Shown here in pieces: positions 12,665-25,084 of a DNA stretch of 64,000 nucleotides. Origin of the DNA: Thamnaconus septentrionalis (taxonomy: Eukaryota; Chordata; Actinopteri; Tetraodontiformes; Monacanthidae). How positions within the stretch are numbered: position 1 is the first letter of the stretch; each line of letters begins with the position of its first letter. The notes beneath the pieces were generated by a model, which did not search any database, was not told the DNA's origin, and saw nothing but the letters and a program-made list of their open reading frames with translations. Made by a program: the position numbers and the translations under genes. Where the stretch lies: positions 19,506,001 to 19,570,000 of the forward strand of contig CM020509.1 of the NCBI GenBank assembly GCA_009823395.1. Reading direction: 5' to 3'.

Positions 12665-12854
12665 CTGCAAAGATGCGTAACCGTTTGCGCCTGGGCGGCG
12701 GTCCCAGCCCCGACACTCCGGTGCACTCGTCTTCGTCGTCGCAGTCGCCGCTCTCGAACCCTTCCTGCTCGCCGTCCTCGCTCCATCCCTGGACCCCGGC
12801 GCCACGTGACCGGGCCCTCCAGCGCTTCTCAGACACCGTCACCAGCTGCAGCAG
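12665..12854 (-). CDS. gpc3: glypican-3 exon 7 (heparan sulfate attachment region)
   Basis: This 190-base exon has a TTTGCCCACAG acceptor and a TTTGCAG/GTTAGA donor: phase 0 in, one base out. It starts [10 protein letters not shown], directly continuing KHINQ of exon 6, and contains [14 protein letters not shown] (residues 31-44) followed by TGVSGLG and ending RLRIFA. Human GPC3 has [16 protein letters not shown], then a second SGDG, then LRFLAE, so this is GPC3 rather than GPC5. Both Ser-Gly dipeptides (35-36 and 48-49) that would carry heparan sulfate are present, with acidic residues beside the first. A basic insert (KRWRARSR) lies ahead of the acidic cluster where human is less basic. The final exon with the GPI-anchor signal was not found to the left, so it is probably outside the window. 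Confidence 0.92.
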
Positions 12855-12901
12855 CTGTGGGCAAACAGTCCAGAGGTTAAAGATGCTAGAGGCTAAAAAT
12901 G

Positions 12902-12922
12902 AATAATAATAATAATAATAAC

Positions 12923-13003
<81 letters not shown>

Positions 13004-13040
13004 TTTAAAAAAAAAGAATAATAAAAATGAATAATAATAA
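12902..13040 (+). repeat. (TAA)n array, about 140 bases
   Basis: Nearly perfect ATA/TAA units with interruptions near 12920-12932 and 13005-13020. It starts 47 bases before the exon 7 acceptor on the gene's strand. Confidence 0.97.
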
Positions 13041-15031
13041 CTGAATCAGCAGACAGGGACGTTGTATTGGTATCCTGACATTTCTGTGAACTCCTGATGC
13101 ATTTTTTATTTAAAGGCATTATTGCAATATTGCTGTCTTGATTATGTCTGCTGCTGCTGCTGTTGTTGGAGGAGGAGGATGCACAGAATCAGAATTTAAT
13201 TGTACTTGTGTGATGAAGGGCTGATGGTTGTTGACCCAATGGGACATACTAGTAGGAAAAGACCCCGTAGGCCAGCGTAGCTGCTGAGACCATCAAGAAA
13301 TAATAGTCCAGAGTGGTTTTAACAGGGCAATAGAGGTCAAATCACACAGCAGATTTGTGGCCTTCAGATTGAGGACAGCAAGATGAGAGCTTAAGGAAAG
13401 TACAGCAGTGTGATTGTGTTTGTTCAATTAAGACCCATTCACCTTGTTATCATCTCCTGGACAGAGAACCTTTTTCCGTCGAGGAGACCCTGCCAAAGGA
13501 CGAGGACGACGGCGCAAAGTGATGCAGACAAGAGATATGAAAAAGTTTGACCGAAACGATAGTGCGATGAGGTCACCTCAAGGACACGCCGGCACCGCAG
13601 GCAGGCTGATCCGCGATAAGAAAACAAGGCTGTGATTTCACCACGACGTATCATCATCCGCAGCTGCATTCAGTCGAGCTTCTGGCCCGTCAAACGGCTC
13701 CGCTTGCATATTTATCTCCCCCACGCCAACCCCACCCTCGCATGATTTACAAAAAGGTCATAATGTTTCAGGCGCTACAGCCGTGTTTATTATCAAATGT
13801 CGTCATCTGATCGAGTCGTAAACAACGGCAGAAGGACTGAGGAGCCGGTTGAGCAAGAGGCCTCGTTCGTTACGACGGTGAAGCTGTGAGAAAAGAACCG
13901 TGAACTTCCTCTTTCCAAAAAAAAAGCGTGTAAAATCAGAGATGTTGAGACCAACAACAAACCTACAAGTTTGTTTATATTTGTTGTTGTTGTTGTTGTT
14001 TTTTAAATCTGTTGGAATCTGTTCTGATCTGATTTTTACATTGATTAAAACTTGGAATTATGGTACATGTGTACCGATAACATTCTGAATGAACATACAT
14101 AATAACTTCCTACAACTTTCTCCCCCCCCCTCTGTCTGTTACCGCTGGATGTGAAACACGTGAGCAGCCTCCACCAGGCCGTCACACATGATTCATGAGA
14201 GTCCTGCCAAGCTAACAGATGTGCCAAATTCCTGCCCCCCCCCCACTCCCCACCCCCCCGACTCATCCCCTCACCCCAACCACACCTCTTTCATCTCTCC
14301 GCTCGGCTTCCACGTGTCTCTCTGTTTTTTGTTGGTTTATTATTGACTTCCTTCCCATCTGCATATGTCAGCACGCATGTTTCATTGTTGTTGTTGTTAT
14401 TGGGGTTTTTTTAGGGGGAGGGGGATTTGTTGGGCTGCCTGTGGGAGAAAATTGAGCTCAGATGGGCGTTGTGTCAGGGCAGCAGGAGCAGCAGGAGCAG
14501 CAGGGTTGTCTGCCTGAGATCAGATTGTGTGCATGATGGTATAAAAAGAAAAAAGAAAAAACAGCCAATCAGAGAATGACATCAGTCCAAAACAGTCGAC
14601 CTGTGTCTCACCAGTGACTGACGTCGGGTAGTTTGGAGTTTGAACACACGTCACCTTGTTCTTCGACAAGCATCCATTCGACCTCCCGACACTGAAGCCG
14701 AGTCACGCAGGACGGGACGCCGCATTTCTTAAAGCTGCCTCACCACTGAGACCCGGAGACGCACAAACACAGCCAGTCACAGCGAGTCGCAGCGCCTCAT
14801 CTGGCACAGCGCCACCTGTTGACAGCCCACGTTGCCGCCTGTGAACGCGTGGGAGGGAGGACGACCTCTCCACATGATGAACAGCGGCTTTAATGCACTG
14901 AGCTGCTTTGTGGAGGCCAAGGCCTCTGATCTGTTGCAGTCACTGGGGAGAGTTAGTGAGCGGGCGAGCGAGCGAGAGAGCTCCCAGAATTCCTCTTGGC
15001 GGTCGTATCCTGGCAACTTGACCAAACTCTC

Positions 15032-15072
15032 GGAGAGGAGAGGAGAGGAGAGGAGAGGAGAGGAGAGGAGCG
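15032..15072 (+). repeat. (GGAGA)n pentamer array
   Basis: Eight perfect units of GAGAG/GGAGA. Confidence 0.95.
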
Positions 15073-15835
15073 GGGGGTTGCTAGTTACACAAGTTAACTG
15101 ACTGTAAGGAGGATAAAGTAGGAAAGATGCACAGCGGGGAAAGATGTGGCTAAGGGGGTATTTCAGGTGAGGGCGAAAAAAAAATGAATAAATAAATAAA
15201 ACACAGTCGGCAAGTGTGACGTCTCTGTTTGGATCTGCTCTGTCTGTATCTAAACCACCATCGCACAACAGACCTCCGGCCTTCTGATAGCTGCACACAG
15301 CTGAGGAGGCAGGAACCTGCACAGCTTAAAATGTACATTTTTCTATTTCATTTAAGCTTCTCAGCCACGCTGACATTTTCCTGTGTTTCAGGGCCAAATG
15401 CTGAAAGAGGCTGATTGGGAACTTCCTGTGAGGTCATTTCCCCTGAGGATTCATATAAGTTACATAGGAGCATAGTTTCTGATGATAATTTGCAAATGTT
15501 TAAGTATGGAATGGATAAATTAACACTTTGGCCCAAAACTGACTGTATGTTATTCAAGGTCATGGAATTTAAAGGTTTTCTTGAAGTTCCTTGTCAGTCT
15601 ATTCCTGATCTGTAAAGACATTAGCAGGTTTAAATACTCACCTAACGTTGCATGAAACCATCAAGGAAATGATCATTATGTATATCAGTTAAAATACAGG
15701 GTTGTGTGTTTTGTCTCACTAAAAATGTTCAGTGTTGTTATTGGTGAGATAGAGCCACTGGGGGAGGGTGAATATGTCAACATACAGTGTATTTGAGCTT
15801 ATACTGTGTCCATCATGAGGACTGGTTGATAAGGT

Positions 15836-16082
15836 AACCAACCAACCAACTAACCAATCAACCACCCAAACAATCAACCAATCAAAAAAACAACTAATCA
15901 ATCTACCAAACAACCAAACTAATCAATTTACCTACCAAACAAACAAACAAACAAACAATCAACCAATCAAACAACCAACTAATCAAAACTACCAACCAAC
16001 CAGTCAATCCACCAAACAACCAAACAATCAACTAACTGATCAACCAACCAACCAACCAACCAATCGAACAACAAACCAACTA
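15836..16082 (+). repeat. degenerate CAAC/CAAT minisatellite, about 247 bases
   Basis: Tandem ACCA, ATCA and AACA units. The plus strand is nearly free of G throughout, so the two strands differ sharply in composition. Confidence 0.93.
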
Positions 16083-17714
16083 ATCGAATCTATTTTCCTC
16101 TCAACCCAGCCATGGCCAGCAGCAAGTCCCGACAAAAAATAAGTGCGTGATTGTTTGGAACAAATCAATTTCAGGCGCATTTGTGAAAGTATGATCTCAC
16201 AAGTTATAATATATTTATATCATAGAAATGAACAAATAGAAAGAAAGTCTCTTCCTGCCAGAGGGGGTGGTAGGCAGGGCAGGGCAGGGCACAGCAGCCC
16301 CCCCATGTGGCCGGGAGCCACCGAGACCTCTGCCCACTGGCAGCCTGCCGTCCCCACAGCTGCGGTGAGGTGCAGGGAGGGGTTTGGATCTACGTCCTGA
16401 GTCTGACGGAGCCGCAGCAGTGTGATCTGGTAAGAGCCTCGGCATTCACCGCAAAAAAGGCAGAAACCTCATGACTGAAATCTTCAGCAATAAAAAAAAG
16501 AGAAGAGCCCAAAGCAAAATGAGAGACAAATAAATTAAACTTTTTTTCTTTTTTTTCTTTTTTTTAAAGCAATGTTTCAATATGTTTCCCATTAGCAGAG
16601 AAGAATCTGGCTCTGGCGCTCTTCCTCTCCTTCCTCTTGGTCTTTCCTGTGTTTCCAGAGCTGCTCTGGCCTGGAATGGCAACTAGACACAGATAATTGA
16701 ATCATGGCAGCTCTGGGCGACGCGCCAGTTGCAGATTTTTTTTTCTCCCGTTTTTTCTCTCCCGCCGCACGCCACCTCCACTCCCCCCGCCGAAAAAGCG
16801 CAAGTCACCCACCCGAGAAACGTCGTTTTTATGGTCGGCACGAGAAGCTCAAACATGTGGCCGATTGCTCAAGGAAGGAAGGCAGAGAAACACGCAAACC
16901 GCAAGTCTGTCACTACCTCCTACACATCACATGACCTTCGCTCGGGGTCAGCGAGGCCGGCCATGGCGGCTACTGGCACCACTTCACCGAAAGAGAGACA
17001 GAGACCCACCTGCTGGGAGTCGTCCACGTTCCAGCGATTTAATGATCATTTACGAGTAAATCAACAGCCTCAGCGCGGCGGAAGCACACATTCCTGTAGG
17101 TAGTGAAACGGCTGAGAGGGAGAGTGTGAGTGATGATGCGTTTAGGGGAAATGGGGGGTGTGGGGGGTGTGTGTGATTGCCATCAGGCTCTGTGTTTCGT
17201 CGTTGTTCTCCTCCTTCTCCTCCTCCTCCTCCTCTTCTTCTTCTTCACACACAGGACAGGACATGCCTGGACAAGCTGCTCAGCGCTGCAGCCAGACGGA
17301 GAACCGACTGTCTAAAGGCAGCAACACATCTTGTCCACAAATCTAATCTACTGAGCAGCAGCAGGCGGGCAAAACAGGCAAACAGGCCCCCAAAAAAAGA
17401 AAAGAAAAGACCTCAAGTGACCTTCGGGAGGCAGGCCGGCAGTGTTCCAGTCTGATGGTTCCCAAAAAGCGTGTTCAATCAGATCAACACTGATTTTTGG
17501 TTTGTTAACATCCACTTGGTGTTTTTTTTAAAACATAAAAACAGCTTAGAACACACAATATGGCACATTGAAATCAGAGTATTACTTTAAAAAAAACAAC
17601 AACTAAAAGTCCTTTTATCAACCTGAATGTTACTCTTCTTTAAGCACATTATTTTGGTTTTATTGTTTAATTCACTTTCAGGGCTTGTCGGCTACAGAAG
17701 TGAATTTTCTTTTT

Positions 17715-18086
17715 TTTACGGTGGCGCAGTGGTTAGCGCTGCCGCCTCACAGCAAGAAGGTCGTGAGTTCGATTCCGGGTCTGGGACCTTTCTGTGTGGA
17801 GCTTGCATGTTCTCCCTGTGTCTGCGTGGGTTCTCTCCGGGTTTCTCCGGCTTCCTCCCACACTCCAAAAACATGCATGTGAGGTCAATTGAACATTCTG
17901 AATTGTCCATAGGTGTGCATGTGAGTGTGAATGGTTGTCTGTTTCTATGTGTCCCTGCGATCAACTGGCGACTTGTCCAGGGTGTCACCCTGCCTTTGCC
18001 CTATGACAGCTGGGATAGGCTCCAGCAGACCCCCGTGACCCTAAGCTCAGGAAGAAGCGGGTATGGAAGATGAATGAATGAATAGT
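17715..18086 (+). mobile_element. tRNA-like-headed SINE / LINE 3' tail
   Basis: The head has a box-A-like TGGCGCAGTGG (from 17722) and a box-B-like GTTCGATTCC (17767-17776). The body then has GGAGCTTGCATGTTCTCCC, GCGTGGGTTCTCTCCGGG, CCAAAAACATGCATGTGAGG and CTGGGATAGGCTCCAGC, and it ends in (GAAT)n. This is one of the most abundant interspersed repeats of fish genomes. The GATG/GAAT-type tail is typical of sequences mobilised by non-LTR elements. I do not assign a named family. Confidence 0.85.
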
Positions 18087-19399
18087 GTTAAAATGTCTTT
18101 CCTCAGGGGCTTGTTTTTTTCTGATGGGATCTAAAATTGCACCAATGCACTTAAATGAATAATATTATCAAATGCTTCTCATTAGCTACATGATATTTCA
18201 TTTATGTGCAGCACACGTGGTGAAGTGTTTCCGTGAGATTTGATATGTAACTAAAGTGGAATTGGAACAATTCCATCTCACCCAGTGCCAAAAAAAAAAG
18301 GGTGTGGACATTTCGAGTGGGGGTCAACAGAGAGCCAGAACAACTGGCAGCAGTGAGGAGTCGAGTTATTTATTAATCACTAGTGGAGACGTTTGTTGTG
18401 TGAGCAGTGCGACTGACTCAGTCTTTGACTCACTGCTTCTCACAGTCTCTCCCCCCCTTTTATACTTTTACAGTGTCACCTGCACACTTTGTGAATACCG
18501 ATGGTCTTTTGCCACATCAAAGGCAAAAGGAAAAGAAAACAACTTTTCCATTTTCACTCCTGGTTTAAACACGACACCCTGAGTTAACTTTACTCCTCGA
18601 TGACTCACTGAACCTTGTCTGTGAAGCTTTAGTCACAGCTTGTAATTTTTTTTTTTTTCTTTTTGTTAAGGTAGGCTGAATAAACTTGGCCTCAGGGCGT
18701 ATTTTGCATCTGGCTTTAACTGGGTTGTCTGCGATATATTATCGTAAATAGCTGATGACATTTTTTTTCTTTCATTTCATCTTCTAAATATAAAGGTAAG
18801 CTTCTTGTTTAAAAATAAGTAAATAAAAAGCTACTATACTCGCTATGCTCTGAGACCCATTCAGGCCAAATCAGGCATCGCAGCTCCCACTCCTCGTCTT
18901 TATTGTGTAGGTAGACGGTACGTTTGGGTTGCTGCCGTGCATACCACAGGGGCAGTGATGTCACGCTCCAGTGGCCAACCGTGGAAGCTGCGCAGCAAAA
19001 CTGGTCAATGGATGGGAAAAAGTTTGAGCTCGGAGCTAAACATCAAACATCTGCACAAACACAGACATTCCTGTTCTTCTGCTAGTCTCATGCGAGGTTT
19101 AAGAAACGAAAAATAAACCGCAAGTGTGGTGGATGTGTGAAGGGGGAGGAGTCCAGGTCGCTGGGTACGCCCCCAGACCTCCTAGGAGCCAATCAAAAGG
19201 CAGTCCCGTTCATTTCAATAGAGTTGCTAGCGAGTTAGCTAGCACATACGGCGAAAATGTTTTTTTGGCTTCCAGGTTGATTCCCGATTATGCGACCCCA
19301 TAGAGCATGTAGCAGTAGTGTCACTTCCAGTCATGCCTCTGTAAGTCACGTGATCTATCAGACTCTATAGGCCAATCAGAACAAGCCAAGACGCAGAAG

Positions 19400-19660
19400 C
19401 ACGTTTGACGCCATGAAGTTACGCTGGGAATATAAAACTCCTTTTTTAGAAACATTAAAAGTCAATGACTTAAAAATCTATAAAAGAAATAGTTCTTATG
19501 AACAGTGGTCTAGGTCAAAGGTCGTCCTCTCAAAAGTTTTACTCATTTATTTTTGTATTGCAGTCTATATGGGGGAAAATGTTTTTTGGGTTGCGTAGGA
19601 TTTTTGGTAGCAATACCTCGAGTGGCCACTGTAGCGAATAAATGACAGCGCCATCATACT
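19400..19660. repeat. possible dispersed repeat
   Basis: TTGCAGTCTATATGGGGGAA, TGTTTTTTGGGTTGCGTAGG and CCTCGAGTGGCCACTG resemble a phrase I associate with a recurrent fish repeat. No termini are visible, so this is tentative. Confidence 0.3.
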
Positions 19661-20458
19661 GGCAGTACGGTATCCACTTCTTATAATACTGTCCATCTGT
19701 GTTTGGCCGTATGAACAGGAAACCTTCTGTCAGTTCGGGAAACACAGCAAGTGGACATTCAGAATGTATGAATTCCGCAGATAAAAGCAGAGCCTGGAGA
19801 GAACGGACAAGAAGCTCGGTGGGAGAGTGACAGCCAGACAGAGGAATGACAGGAGATAGAGAGAGAGGGAGAGAGAGGGAGAGATGAAAAGCTTGCCGAC
19901 GGGCCGAGTGGCGTTTCGCAAGACGCAGCCTGCCCCGCCGATATCCCGCCCCCTTCCAGGACTCATTACTCAACTTTTATTGAATGTGAAATGCAGCGGG
20001 GGGAGAGGATGGGGGGGTGGGGAGGGGGTCCTCTGCTCCCTCATTCCATTCTAATTTCCCCCGCCCCACACACACACACACACACACCCTGGCCCAGCCA
20101 TTCCTGCCGATCTGTCTGTGGTCGTGTATGTCACCCGACAGGCGAACGGCCCCAGACGGTTAATGCAGACAAGATTAATTTCCTGACGTTAATTCCACTT
20201 GAAGCAGGCGGCGAGTAGCTGGAATTCTGCAGCCCACTTGCTGAACCAACTGGGCGTGTGTGTCCTGCTCAGCCAGACTGTTTTCAGATTGCTCTTGACT
20301 CGACCAGGGGCCTTGATGAGTAATTGGACAGATTTTTAATTCTTTTGGAAAAGTTTATGTTGGGCCAGTGACTAGCGTGGGCTACGCAGCTCAGAGTTAC
20401 TAGAGTCTCTGACCTCCACTGTGTTTTTAAGTCCTGTACTTATACATAAAATATATTT

Positions 20459-20545
20459 TAGTGGTGGGACTTGATTAAAACAATTAATCCAATTAATTAT
20501 GGCCTTTGTAATTAATTAATCATAATTAAGGACATATCAATAATT
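20459..20545. mobile_element. possible MITE fragment rich in AATTAATTA
   Basis: AGTGGTGGGACTTGATTAAA followed by AATTAAT repeats resembles a dispersed fish hAT-like end. The copy is short, lies just before the copy at 20556, and has no visible second terminus. Confidence 0.4.
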
Positions 20546-20555
20546 GAGTTGGAAA

Positions 20556-20660
20556 CAGAGGTGGGGAAGTATCCAAGTACAAATACTTTGTTACTGTTCT
20601 TGAGTAGATTTTTACTGTACTTTATTAGCTTTTCTGCCGAAAACATGCCCGTTACCTTTG
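20556..20660. mobile_element. AGTAAAAGTAC-family MITE, truncated copy 4
   Basis: It begins with a clean CAGAGGTGGGGAAGTA terminus and continues AAGTACAAATACTTTGTTAC and GAGTAGATTTTTACTG, as in copy 2. Similarity fades after about 100 bases, so this is a truncated copy. Confidence 0.65.
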
Positions 20661-20843
20661 TGTTTTTTTTACTTTTACATATATACATATATTTTTACTT
20701 CTATTTGGAGGTGAAATATATGTGGTGACGACAAAAATATCATGATTGTCTGCGTGAGGTTTGATTTTTTTGTTTGTTAAAACTTTCATTCCTGCACAGG
20801 GCACAGCTAACCACCGGCTGCCCGCTAAATCAGATGACGCTCC

Positions 20844-20845
<2 letters not shown>

Positions 20846-20883
<38 letters not shown>
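20846..20883 (+). repeat. (CA)n microsatellite
   Basis: About eighteen perfect units. Confidence 0.96.
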
Positions 20884-20885
<2 letters not shown>

Positions 20886-21055
20886 CGCCCTGTTGTACTT
20901 GCTGCTGCTCCTCTCCTCCCTCCCTCACCTCCCTGCTTCCCAGAGTCCTTCACTTCCTGACTGACAGCGGACGCGCTGGCCGTCCCATGATAGCGCATCA
21001 GCAGAGCCCAGCGGTCGCTGAGTTCGCCGGGCGGCTCACACAAGGTGGACGGTTG

Positions 21056-21058
<3 letters not shown>

Positions 21059-21110
<52 letters not shown>
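21059..21110 (+). repeat. (TG)n microsatellite
   Basis: About twenty-five perfect units. A GT-rich tract this close to a CA tract (20846) could pair with it in single strands. Confidence 0.96.
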
Positions 21111-21992
21111 GTGGAGAGGGGGTTGGGGTGCTGTGGTTACACAGGTGGGGTCAAAGTGTACAGGAAGTGGTTGAAGAATGCTAGAAAATCACAAAGTGGG
21201 GTCAAAGGCGTCGTAGCGGCGGCAGCAGCGCGGGGAATGTGGCAGCGCTAAACACTTTGACAGGTCCGGAGAGGAGCCTCACGCTGCTGCTTCCCCTCCC
21301 TCCCCACACACACACACACTGACACAGACACACACACCGCCGCCGCCACCACAAACAAAAGGCAGAGAAGGAACGGGGGGAGGTCCCTGACCCTCACTGG
21401 GAGACCCTCTGATGACCCAGCAGAGACAGGAAACAGGAAGTGTGACCCCTGACCTCTTTGGCTGGCGAGGGGTTGGGGTGGGGGGGCGGGGTGGTTGTGA
21501 GCGGTGGTAATGGTGCTCGGGGGGTGGTGGTGGAGGGGATCCTGTTACACAGCAACACGTGACAACAAGTACAGGATGTGCGGATCAGGTCGCTGCAGGA
21601 AGGTCTGACGGCCCAGAGGAATATTAGATTAGGTGCATGGGAAGCAGCAAAACACACACACACACACACACAGAGGAAAGACGCACACAGTGTATGTGCT
21701 GCCTGCCAGGCTGCAGCAGGGTTTTTATAAGCCGGCTGTGTGATAATTATACCCAGTGGGGTGGTAGTGGCGTGGGAGCAGGTCTGGGGTGAGGGCTTGG
21801 GGTGGGGGGGGGGACCTCGGCTCGGGCCTCAGGGCTGCAGGGCCGCAGGGGGCGGAGCTAAGGAGAAGTGGGTGGCGGTGGTAAAAGGCTCTGCCGGCTT
21901 GGGTCTCATTAGTGGGACAGACTAATTGGAAAAAGGGGAGGAGCCTGGTAAAAAAAAAAAGTTTCTGTCTGACCTCCCAGCCAGCAGAAGGG

Positions 21993-22056
<64 letters not shown>
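21993..22056 (+). repeat. (GT)n microsatellite
   Basis: About thirty units after a GTGTGCG start. Confidence 0.96.
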
Positions 22057-22057
<1 letters not shown>

Positions 22058-22491
22058 ACTAAGCTTGCTAAGCGACTCTTGAACACGCAGCCTTGGAAAG
22101 TCCAGAGGAAGTGAAAGGAGGGCTGGAAGTGGGCGGAGCCTTCAAACAGGGTGATAACTGGGAGTCTCCGCCTGCCCCTCCCCCGACTCCACCCCACTTC
22201 CCCCCTCCCACACACACACGCCCTGCTGCCGCCCCTCGGAAGGTTCACACCAGGTGTCACACCTCGTTCACCGAGCAGCACGACACACACACGAACACAC
22301 ACACGAACACACACACACACATATATATAAAAGCAAGGGAAGGCGAGAGGACGGCAAGCCCGAGGGGACATATTAAATAACACTTCAGAAAGTCTCAGTA
22401 AATAACATCAAACGGGAGGCGAACTCTTTGACTGGAGCGCCGAACATAATAATGACCTGGTGAGCCGGTGTAAGTTTACACAACAGCACCA

Positions 22492-22501
22492 AGGACACAC
22501 A

Positions 22502-22545
<44 letters not shown>
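22492..22545 (+). repeat. (CA)n microsatellite
   Basis: About twenty-five units with a single T interruption. Confidence 0.96.
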
Positions 22546-22546
<1 letters not shown>

Positions 22547-22589
22547 CGCCGTGTCATCAAACAGCCTTCATTTCAACTCCGCTGTAATT

Positions 22590-22960
22590 ATAACACACAC
22601 GGCGCTGCCTTCGCTGACTCTATTATTTGACGCGACGCTCTCATTGTCGTCGTCCCTCCGTCGCCACGAGTCGCCGCCGCTTCACACGAGCCGCGCGGAT
22701 TCCTGACCATGTGTGGGCAGTAGGATCAGCGGCCGCCACGCAGCGTTCACAGTCGGGGGGGGGGCGTTCTCAACCTCGGCAAACGCATGCGTGTTGAGTT
22801 ATATATCCGAGAGAGACAGAGAGCGAGGGGGGAGCAAGCGGGAGGTCTGGAGGTAGCGGCGGCCAGGCCAGGCCGTCTGGTGGCTCAGAGGAAGCAAAGC
22901 TGCTGCCTGATGGAATTCGTGGGAGCGCTTGGGATCTGGTTTGTCCCCCCCGCCCCCGAG
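22590..22960. other. CpG-rich block with long CG-containing runs
   Basis: CGCGACGCTC, CGTCGTCCCTCCGTCGCC, GCGGCCGCC and similar lie between two CA/GA microsatellite clusters. No coding signal is seen. A regulatory role is only a possibility. Confidence 0.3.
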
Positions 22961-23293
22961 TTTTGGAATTCCAGTCTCACCTGCAGGATTTTCCCAGGTT
23001 CTGGCTTCAATTAGAGTCCAGTGGAGGGAGGGAGGAGGGCGGTTGGAGGGGTGGGGGGGGTTGAAGGTGGAAGAGTGGGTGAGGAGAGCGAAAAGGCGAC
23101 AGAGCTGGAGTGTGTCACACACAACTCAACACAGCTGGAGGAGTGAGGAGGAGGAGGAGTGAGGGGAATGATAACCTCCTGATGAAGGTTCCCCTCAGAT
23201 CTTCAGATCTTCCACCTTCCAGTCCCTCCGACCAGCCGAGCGGCGGTGCTGCAGTCGCTCCCTAATCAAAGGCCAATCACGTAATTGCTCCAT

Positions 23294-23317
23294 TTTTTTT
23301 TTTTTTTTTTTTTTTTT
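23294..23317 (+). repeat. poly-T run
   Basis: A homopolymer of about 24 T, equal to a poly-A tail on the minus strand. No retrotransposon body is recognised beside it. Confidence 0.9.
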
Positions 23318-23506
23318 GCCACTAGCTCAAGCGTCTCCTGCCAGATTAGTCCGGAAACCCGAAACTCTGGGAAGCTAAACAGATGTACCCCCCCAGACCC
23401 CATCCCTCCCTCCATTCCCGAAAAAACAAACTTTGCAGAACATGGAACACATCACCCAAATAATATGTTCTAATTTCAGAGAGAGAGAGCACAAAGCACA
23501 AGCTGG

Positions 23507-23509
<3 letters not shown>

Positions 23510-23540
<31 letters not shown>
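23510..23540 (+). repeat. (CT)n microsatellite
   Basis: About fifteen perfect units extending into a TCTCCC tract. Confidence 0.93.
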
Positions 23541-23544
<4 letters not shown>

Positions 23545-23767
23545 CCTCTCCTTCTCTCTCTTTCCTTCCATACAAGGCAACTCACTCACTCACTCGCTCG
23601 ACTGGCCGACCGAGCGAGTGACACAATGAGGGAACGACTGCTGCTGCTCCAGCGGCACTGAGAAAGAGTGAGAAAGCGGAGGAGCATCAGAGGATCATCA
23701 AGCAGGAGCCAAACACGAGGCCTCGGCTCTCCTGTCAGCTCCGACAAACACAGGAGGCCAGACGGGA

Positions 23768-23769
<2 letters not shown>

Positions 23770-23801
<32 letters not shown>
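23770..23801 (+). repeat. (CA)n microsatellite
   Basis: About sixteen perfect units. Confidence 0.94.
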
Positions 23802-23804
<3 letters not shown>

Positions 23805-24041
23805 AGTGGCCCCGGCTCTGTTTAAAGAATGTGATGGTAGAGGTCTTCAGTAACAGAGAACAAGTTCTTTTCTCTTCAGTTACTCAGAGTTCAGCTTCAC
23901 TTCACTTCACTCCAAACTTGGCCGCCGGCTCCGCCATGACATCACTCGCTCGCTCGCTCTGGGCGTGAGAAAGGCGTTTTTATAAGCCCAGGCGAGCGGC
24001 TTTGTGGATTCCTCTCTCAGCGAGGCACAAAGGCGGAGAGT

Positions 24042-24051
24042 CCTCTCTCTC

Positions 24052-24098
<47 letters not shown>
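24042..24098 (+). repeat. (CT)n microsatellite
   Basis: About twenty-eight units with one G interruption. Confidence 0.95.
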
Positions 24099-24099
<1 letters not shown>

Positions 24100-24259
24100 A
24101 TCTGCTGATGCTCCAATCAGCAGATATCAGACAGGCAACATGAAAAATGACACATTTCCGCTGAGCGAGCTGCATTTCACAGGCCCTTCGTCAGCAGAGT
24201 GCGGCGGAGGCTCCCAACACCAGGGAGGGTGGGAGGCCAACTCTGGAAGGAAACGGTGT

Positions 24260-24291
24260 GAGGAGGAGGAGGAGGAGGAGGAGGAGGAGGA
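24260..24291 (+). repeat. (GGA)n trinucleotide tract
   Basis: About ten perfect GGA/GAG units. Confidence 0.93.
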
Positions 24292-24445
24292 CTCCCAGAA
24301 TCCCTCACTGCTGAAGAGTTGGTCGGCCGCACAAACACGGTTGCCTGAGCAGTGGCGTTACTAGCCATCAGATCACATGATACACTCAAGAGTGCACTGT
24401 AAATTATTTCATTTTACTTTCGTAAATACCTTTTTATTCCCCAAC

Positions 24446-24565
24446 TCATTTACATGTTCCCTGCAATGAACTGGCTGGAGAACTGGGAGAAGCTCCAGCT
24501 GAACCCCAGGACCCTGGGTGCAGGAGGAAGTGGCTATAGAAGGTGGATATATGGATGTGTGCTAT
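24446..24565 (+). mobile_element. degenerate fragment of the same SINE/LINE tail
   Basis: CTGCAATGAACTGGCTGGAG, GGGAGAAGCTCCAGCTGA, GACCCTGGGTGCAGGAGGAA and a GGATATATGGATG end follow the order of the last third of the repeat at 17715-18086, with many substitutions. Confidence 0.6.
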
Positions 24566-24744
24566 ATTTCTATTACATGTTTACTTCTATGTTTTTCTAT
24601 TTTCTTTTCTGTGTGTGAAAGCAGAGAGACTTCTCAAAATTTAGATACGCTTGCATAATGACAATCAAAAAGTTAAATTTTCAATGCAATTTTTAGACTT
24701 CCATATATATTTATAAAACGTTTAGCTGAAATAACATCAATAAG

Positions 24745-25037
<293 letters not shown>

Positions 25038-25065
25038 TAATTTAAAAAGAAAAATTTGGCGCCCG

Positions 25066-25084
25066 CCTCCACCAGGGGGCGACC
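25066..25084 (+). promoter_or_regulatory. CTCF-like motif beside the (TA)n array
   Basis: CCTCCACCAGGGGGCGACC contains the exact core CCACCAGGGGGC. It is about 30 bases from the end of the 290-base (TA)n array. Confidence 0.5.

Noticed and set aside
11777..12805. A 342-codon minus-strand open frame rich in His-Pro-Ser-Ile
   Set aside because: It is the translation of the GGAT tetranucleotide array; its right end overlaps exon 7 in a different frame.
14806..14824. GCGCCACCTGTTGACAG as another CTCF site
   Set aside because: The core deviates in its first bases, so it is not distinguishable from chance.
17722..17776. A and B box arrangement suggesting a tRNA gene
   Set aside because: It is the head of an abundant fish SINE/LINE repeat and does not fold into a cloverleaf by eye.
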